In this document: positions 59,301-64,000 of the stretch, piece by piece
How positions within the stretch are numbered: position 1 is the stretch's first letter
Layout: each line of letters opens with the position of its first letter
Notes under the pieces: model-generated
The model's input: only the letters and a program-made list of their open reading frames with translations
What the model was told of the DNA's origin: nothing
The model's database searches: none
Made by a program: the position numbers and the translations under genes
Assembly: GCA_038229415.1 (NCBI GenBank)
Contig: JBBROM010000001.1
Coordinates: forward strand, 1-64,000
From: JANXUR01 sp038229415
GTDB taxonomy: Bacteria > Acidobacteriota > Terriglobia > Terriglobales > Acidobacteriaceae
Direction: 5' to 3'
Length of the DNA: 64,000 bases

Positions 59301-59939
59301 ATGAAGAGATGGAACGACATTTCGGGGCTCAAGCGATGGGTCATCGCGGGGGTGGGTATCGCTGGCGCGACGGTGGCGCTGTACTTCACCGTGTATGCGA
59401 CGGAGGTTGCCGCCAACAACGAGGCGGAGCATCGTCTGCATACGCTGGAGACCGAGAACGTCGAGCTGGAACGGTTCCGTCCCCGGTTGCAGGAACTGGA
59501 AGGGCAGATCGCGCAGCTCAAGGAAAAGATGGAAAGCGGAAGGCGCGTGATCCCTGACGAAAAGGAAGCGGCGGCGCTGATGGACAGTTTGAGCCACGAA
59601 GCGCACAGCGCAGGCGTGGAAGTGCGTCGCTATACCGCGCGTCCGGTGGCGCAGCATGATTTTTATGCCGAGGTTCCGTTTGAGCTGGAGCTGGATGGCA
59701 GCTACTACAACATGCTCCAGTTTTTTCAGCATGTGGCGGCGATGGATCGTTTGGTGAACATCACCGGGCTGCAACTGGCGTCCACGCAAAGTCCGCAGGA
59801 CGCCAAGGCCAAGCGGACGTATCACTACAGCACGGGCGAGACGGTGGTGGCGACATGTGTGGCTACGGGCTTTTACGGGCAGGTGGCACCGGTACCGGTT
59901 GCGGCCAGCAAGCCCGGAACGGTAGTGCCGAAGCTTTAG
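59301..59939 (+). CDS. pilO: Type IV pilus assembly protein PilO
   Basis: A 212-residue partner of PilN with one span (GVGIAGATVALYFTVYATEV), coiled coil (HRLHTLETENVELERFRPRL) and a periplasmic domain (PFELELDGSYYNMLQFFQHV). The ATG at 59301 has AAGG 9 nt upstream; an ATG at 59250 would add 17 residues encoded by short direct repeats of 'attgaaacaag', so the start is uncertain. Confidence 0.9.
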   Translation: MKRWNDISGLKRWVIAGVGIAGATVALYFTVYATEVAANNEAEHRLHTLETENVELERFRPRLQELEGQIAQLKEKMESGRRVIPDEKEAAALMDSLSHEAHSAGVEVRRYTARPVAQHDFYAEVPFELELDGSYYNMLQFFQHVAAMDRLVNITGLQLASTQSPQDAKAKRTYHYSTGETVVATCVATGFYGQVAPVPVAASKPGTVVPKL

Positions 59940-59958
59940 TGATTCAGGAGAAACTGGG

Positions 59959-60498
59959 ATGGATTCAGCGGCGCGCATGAGGACAGAGATGAAATGGCAC
60001 GGCCGCGGTTGCGCGGTGGTGATCCTCACAGGATGGATGCTGAGCGTCGCAGCGATGCCACAGGACCCTCCGGGCAGCCGGATGGGATTGCCGCAATCGC
60101 CTCGTGAACACGCCGTAGCGCTGGAGACTCTGCCTGCGCCGAGTGCGCCTCCGGTTCCCCCGCCGCCTGCCGCAGCTTTGCCCGAACCGCGCAAGGATCG
60201 GCGTGATCCGTTTCTGCGTCCGAATATAGACGCTCCGGGTTTGGTGCACTGCGCGGGCAAGAGCTGCCTGGTGGTGGATGACCTGACGGTACGCGGGGTG
60301 GTCCGTTCTCCGGCGCGAAACTTCGGCATTGTGGTGGATGGGGCCGGGCGAGTGTACTTTCTCGGGGAAAAAGAATCGGTACGGGGCGGCGTTGTGGAGC
60401 GTATTGCAGCGGACGGCATCGTGTTCCGCATGCAGGCGGCCGGCAAGGCAGTGCAACACGTATTGCGGAGACTGGCGAATGTGAGTGAAACGCCATAG
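59959..60498 (+). CDS. pilP: Type IV pilus assembly protein PilP
   Basis: A 179-residue PilP: N-terminal hydrophobic stretch (CAVVILTGWMLSVAAM), Pro-rich linker (LPAPSAPPVPPPPAAALPEP), RRDPFLRPN as the usual entry to the domain, then a small beta-domain (LTVRGVVRSPARNFGIVVDG). It links PilNO to the PilQ secretin. There is no Cys lipobox, unlike classical PilP lipoproteins. AGGAGAAACTGGG precedes the ATG. Confidence 0.88.
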   Translation: MDSAARMRTEMKWHGRGCAVVILTGWMLSVAAMPQDPPGSRMGLPQSPREHAVALETLPAPSAPPVPPPPAAALPEPRKDRRDPFLRPNIDAPGLVHCAGKSCLVVDDLTVRGVVRSPARNFGIVVDGAGRVYFLGEKESVRGGVVERIAADGIVFRMQAAGKAVQHVLRRLANVSETP

Positions 60499-60568
60499 CA
60501 GGTTGTTCATTGCAGGCGGTGACGCAGTAAAGAAGCAAAAGCGCGAAGAAACGAGAGAGCAGAGAGTG

Positions 60569-62521
60569 ATGACCAGACCGACCTTAACTTCCCGTCAAGC
60601 GACAATCTTGACAATGCTGATCGTGCTTTCGGCGGTGTTTACTTGGGCGGCCGGTCCGGTGGCTGCGGAGGTCAACCCCTCCGCGTTAAAACGCGCCGTG
60701 CCAAGGGTGCGCAGCGTTAAGTTGTTGGGTCGCGAGGATGCATGGATCGTACACATCGCGAGCTTGGGCACGATTCGCCCCGAGGTTACAAGCCTGGAGC
60801 AGCCTGCACGTTTGGTGATTGACCTGCCCGGCACAGTAGTGGGCAAATCATTGCATGATGTATATCCGCGACATTCGCAGGTGCGGGCGATCCGCTCGGG
60901 TCGTCATCAGGAGCCGGGGCAAGCTTTGGCAGCACGGGTGGTGATTGATCTCGACGAGATGCGCGAATATAAACTCACCGTGGGTACATCAGGTCTGAAT
61001 GTATTGTTGGGCAAGCCTGCTGCGCTGGTTCCGCCAGTGGTGGCGTACTCTCCTAATCCGCAACTGTTGCGGCTCGCGGCGTATCAACCTGCGGTTGCGG
61101 TTCGCACGGAAGCCGCGCAGGTTGTAATGTCAACCGCAACGACTGCTTCGCGCGCTTCCAGTAATACGATGGCGTATAACGCCAGCTTCGCACCTTCGGC
61201 GACATCGCCAAGTTCCTCGGCAGCGACCCCAGCGCCAGTGACGACGGAAGCAACTTCCGCAGCGGTGCCATCGCACTTCACGGGTGCACCGATTTCCCTA
61301 AACTTGCGCGAAGCCGACTTGCGCGATTTTTTCCGCATGATTCACGAAGTCAGCGGACTTAACGTGGTGCTCGAACCGAGCGTCAAAGGAACACTTACCA
61401 TCATGCTTGACGCCGTGCCTTGGGATCAGGCTCTCGACATCGTGTTGCGCAACAACGACCTCGGTGCGCAGCGCGAAGGCAATGTGTTACGGGTGGCGAC
61501 TTCGGAGGGCATCAAGAAGGAAGCGGAGAGCCGCAAGGCCACGCAGGAGGCCGAGGCGCAGGCCATTGGCAAGATCAACTCCACGCGTTACCTGAGCTAT
61601 GCCAAGGCCAAGGAAGTAGCGGCGCTCGCCAAGAAGTTTGTGAGCAGCCGCGGCGATGTAATCGCCGACGACCGCACCAATGCCATCATTGTCACCGACA
61701 TTCCGAGTACCATGCCCGCGATTGATGTGCTGATAAAGCAGCTTGACCGCAAGACGCAGGAAGTGGAGATTGAAGCTCGGGTCGTTGCAGCCACGCGCAG
61801 TTTTGCTCGTGACATCGGCACCCAGCTTGGTTTCGGTTTCGGCAACGCAACCACCGCCGTCGGCGGAGCGCAATCGGTGGGGACTTCGCCGACGCAGGTC
61901 GGCGGGATTACTCCGCAGTACATTACTACCGGCACCAACCAGATTCCGCTGTTCTCAAACCTTGGTGTGACCAGCCCCACCAGCGGCCTCAGCTTCTTGA
62001 ACGCGACAAATAGCTACCGCATTGATGCGATTCTGACCATGGCGGAATCTGCTGGATTGCTGAAGATACTCTCCCGTCCGCGCGTGGTCACGCAAGACAA
62101 CATTCAGGCGGTGGTGAAGCAGGGTGTGCGCGTGCCGATTGTGACGCAAGCACAGTTGAACGGGCCGCCGACGGTGAATTATGTGGACGCGTTTCTGCGG
62201 CTGACGGTGACGCCGCAGATTACGTCGGAAGGCACCATCTTTCTGAGCGTGGATGTCGAGAACACCACGCCGGACTTTGGGCATACTGTGCAGGGCAACC
62301 CGTCGCTCATCACGCAGCAGGCGACCACACAAATTCTGGTCACCGATGGCGGTACCGTAGTGATTGGCGGCGTGATTCAGACGACCAATTCGGTGAACAC
62401 TTCGCAGGTGCCGTTGCTTGGCGATATTCCGGTGCTGGGTAATCTGTTCAAGCGGCGCAGCGTCAGCACGTCCAATCAGGAACTCATCTTCTTTATCACG
62501 CCGAAGATTATTCAGACGTAA
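60569..62521 (+). CDS. pilQ: Type IV pilus secretin PilQ
   Basis: A 650-residue outer-membrane secretin. Order: signal peptide (LTMLIVLSAVFTWAAG), one AMIN domain (VNPSALKRAVPRVRSVKLLG...), an Ala/Ser/Thr-rich linker (about residues 170-245), an STN/N0 domain (ISLNLREADLRDFFRMIHEV), one N1-type domain (RYLSYAKAKEVAALAKKFVS) and the secretin core, ending VPLLGDIPVLGNLFKRRS. The ATG at 60569 starts the signal peptide; an earlier frame overlapping pilP is rejected. Confidence 0.95.
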   Translation: MTRPTLTSRQATILTMLIVLSAVFTWAAGPVAAEVNPSALKRAVPRVRSVKLLGREDAWIVHIASLGTIRPEVTSLEQPARLVIDLPGTVVGKSLHDVYPRHSQVRAIRSGRHQEPGQALAARVVIDLDEMREYKLTVGTSGLNVLLGKPAALVPPVVAYSPNPQLLRLAAYQPAVAVRTEAAQVVMSTATTASRASSNTMAYNASFAPSATSPSSSAATPAPVTTEATSAAVPSHFTGAPISLNLREADLRDFFRMIHEVSGLNVVLEPSVKGTLTIMLDAVPWDQALDIVLRNNDLGAQREGNVLRVATSEGIKKEAESRKATQEAEAQAIGKINSTRYLSYAKAKEVAALAKKFVSSRGDVIADDRTNAIIVTDIPSTMPAIDVLIKQLDRKTQEVEIEARVVAATRSFARDIGTQLGFGFGNATTAVGGAQSVGTSPTQVGGITPQYITTGTNQIPLFSNLGVTSPTSGLSFLNATNSYRIDAILTMAESAGLLKILSRPRVVTQDNIQAVVKQGVRVPIVTQAQLNGPPTVNYVDAFLRLTVTPQITSEGTIFLSVDVENTTPDFGHTVQGNPSLITQQATTQILVTDGGTVVIGGVIQTTNSVNTSQVPLLGDIPVLGNLFKRRSVSTSNQELIFFITPKIIQT

Positions 62522-62605
62522 AAAACCTAGATTGAGCGACTGCATAGAGCGTGGGCACGCAATTGGTTCTGCGAATCCGGGCATCAAATCCGGCATAATT
62601 AGCAG

Positions 62606-63712
62606 ATGGACTTTCGCTCCCGTGTGCGCCGTGCGAACCTGCAATTGGCATCGCGCGAACTTGACCTCTCCCTGATAACGCATCTCCCTAACATTCGCTA
62701 TCTTTGCGGATTCACTGGCAGCGCCGGGGTGTTGGCCATTGCCCCGAAGTCGGCCACGCTTTTTACCGATGGCCGCTATCGCGAGCAGGCGGCGGCAGAG
62801 ACGCAAGGAGTTCGCGTCATAGTGGGCAAAGGCTCGGCGCTGGCGGGTGCGGGTGAATGGGTTAGGCAGTATGTTGAAAAACATACGACTAGCAGCAAGA
62901 AACTGCAAATCGGAATTGAGTTCGAACACGTAACGCTTACTCTGCGCGATCAACTGCGCAGGCATCTTCCTAAAGGCGCGAAGCTGGTGGACGTAACCAC
63001 AGTTGTACCCGGGTTGCGTTTGATAAAAGACGCAGAAGAGTTGAGGCTCATTCGCGCAGCGGTGCGGCTGGGAGACGATCTGCTTGACGTGGCGCTGGCG
63101 GCGATTCGTCCTGGGGTTCGGGAAACGGAAGTGGCGGCGGAGATTGAGTACGAAGCGCGCAAACGTGGCGCGGAGGGCGTGTCGTTCTCTACAATTGTGG
63201 CGGCTGGGCCACGCTCAGCGCTGCCGCATGGCGTTGCTTCCAGTCAGCGGATTCCGAAGCGGGGGTTCGTGGTGCTCGACTTCGGTGTTATACTCGCGGG
63301 TTATTGTTCTGACATGACCCGCACCGTACACGTGGGCCGGGCAACTGCCGGTTCGCGAGGCTGGTACGACGCTGTGCTTGAGGCGCAACTGGCGGCGATT
63401 GGTGCGGTTAAGCCCGGCACGACGTGCGGCGAAGTGGATGAGGCGGCGCGCGGCGTTTTGCGGAAAGCTAAGTTGGCGCAATACTTTACCCATTCCACGG
63501 GGCACGGCGTGGGGTTGGAGATTCATGAGACGCCCCGCATTGCCGAGCGGCAGCAAGCCGTGCTGGAGTCCGGTATGGTGGTTACCATTGAGCCAGGCAT
63601 TTATGTGCCGGGCAAGGGCGGCATCCGGATAGAGGACATGGTGGCCGTGACTGCGACAGGCTGCGAAGTTCTGACCCGGGCCCCCAAGGAAATAATCGAG
63701 CTATCACGATGA
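62606..63712 (+). CDS. M24-family Xaa-Pro peptidase
   Basis: A 368-residue creatinase-type di-metal peptidase acting on X-Pro bonds. The five ligands are visible: two Asp (VLDFGVILAGYCSDMTRTVH), His (HSTGHGVGLEIHE), Glu (TIEPGIYVPGKGG) and Glu (IRIEDMVAV). The N-terminal creatinase domain is normal. The stop overlaps accB (ATGA), coupling the two. Its place between pilQ and accB is common in Acidobacteriota. Confidence 0.94.
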   Translation: MDFRSRVRRANLQLASRELDLSLITHLPNIRYLCGFTGSAGVLAIAPKSATLFTDGRYREQAAAETQGVRVIVGKGSALAGAGEWVRQYVEKHTTSSKKLQIGIEFEHVTLTLRDQLRRHLPKGAKLVDVTTVVPGLRLIKDAEELRLIRAAVRLGDDLLDVALAAIRPGVRETEVAAEIEYEARKRGAEGVSFSTIVAAGPRSALPHGVASSQRIPKRGFVVLDFGVILAGYCSDMTRTVHVGRATAGSRGWYDAVLEAQLAAIGAVKPGTTCGEVDEAARGVLRKAKLAQYFTHSTGHGVGLEIHETPRIAERQQAVLESGMVVTIEPGIYVPGKGGIRIEDMVAVTATGCEVLTRAPKEIIELSR

Positions 63713-64000
63713 ACCAAAAAGAGCTGAAAGAATTAATCGAGTTTTTGATCGAAAAGGACATCGCCGAATTTGAGCTGGAACGTGGCGACGTCAAGGTGAA
63801 GATCAAGCGGGCGGGCGAACCAGCTGCACCGGCGGAGATCCGCTACGTGAGCGGTGCGCCGATGGCGCAGGCTCCGGCAGCAGTGGCCGCGCCAGTTACA
63901 GCGTTTGCGCCAGCCCCAGCCTCTGCAACCGTGGCAGCCGAGCCGGAAGAAAAACTCCACATGGTTCCGTCGCCGATTGTGGGCACGTTCTACGAGTCGC
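63709..64000 (+). CDS. accB: Acetyl-CoA carboxylase biotin carrier protein (partial)
   Basis: The first 97 residues of AccB, cut by the window end. The N-terminal helix (MNQKELKELIEFLIEKDIAE) and ELERGDVKVKIKR are typical, followed by the Ala/Pro linker and the start of the biotinyl domain (VPSPIVGTFYES). The biotin-accepting Lys lies beyond the window. The ATG overlaps the peptidase stop; accC would be expected next. Confidence 0.95.
   Translation, partial: MNQKELKELIEFLIEKDIAEFELERGDVKVKIKRAGEPAAPAEIRYVSGAPMAQAPAAVAAPVTAFAPAPASATVAAEPEEKLHMVPSPIVGTFYES

Overview
The window looks like a chromosomal segment from an Acidobacteriota (Terriglobia/Koribacter-like) genome. The grounds are gene order (mreBCD-mrdA-rodA-rng, then a small HTH gene, pilMNOPQ, a peptidase P homologue and accB), an RNase G/E carrying a giant acidic insert, VWFA-related and GloVer-repeat secreted proteins, and very many short interspersed repeats between genes. 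This is inference from gene content. No rRNA or tRNA gene was seen.

Layout. 1-481: a 130-bp tandem repeat and repeat fragments. 482-3256 (minus): cdsA, an unknown gene and uppS (lipid carrier and phospholipid synthesis). 3.5-8.6 kb: a seven-unit GloVer secreted protein, a secreted family 31 glycosidase, a divergent cyclase and a small membrane protein. 9.0-10.6 kb: DinB, SRPBCC and ArsR genes; the ArsR promoter appears leaderless with an internal operator. 10.8-12.2 kb: an AlkA-type glycosylase and a HAD phosphatase. 12.4-19.5 kb: acyl-CoA catabolism, with the methylmalonyl-CoA mutase B12 subunit, an atypical crotonase, a methylcrotonoyl-CoA carboxylase beta-like subunit, HMG-CoA lyase, a methylglutaconyl-CoA hydratase-like crotonase and a thioesterase. 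A GxxExxY nuclease between inverted repeats sits inside this cluster. 19.6-25.2 kb: hutH, two tandem VWA paralogues and a convergent phosphoesterase. 25.6-31 kb: a zinc-ribbon/XRE regulator, parDE, the methylmalonyl-CoA mutase catalytic subunit, two secreted unknowns and a glycosyltransferase. 31.5-46.6 kb: TolC, truA, two aldehyde dehydrogenases, an M20 peptidase, HtrA, a peptidoglycan-binding protein, a CpsB-type phosphatase, an aminotransferase and higBA. 47.0-57.1 kb: the cell-elongation cluster and rng. 57.3-62.5 kb: the type IV pilus alignment/secretin operon. 62.6-64 kb: a peptidase and the start of accB, cut by the window end.

Together the genes cover envelope growth (CdsA, UppS, MreBCD, PBP2, RodA), pilus assembly, and breakdown of leucine and propionyl-type acyl-CoAs. 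The split mutase genes lie 15 kb apart on opposite strands. The most distinctive material is non-coding. Several repeat families fill most larger intergenic gaps. One of them (core caaaatctgacacag...cacagagg) flanks the GxxExxY nuclease as near-perfect inverted termini, and also occurs as an empty inverted pair and as solo copies. A mobile or nuclease-maintained repeat system is the best candidate here for something undescribed.
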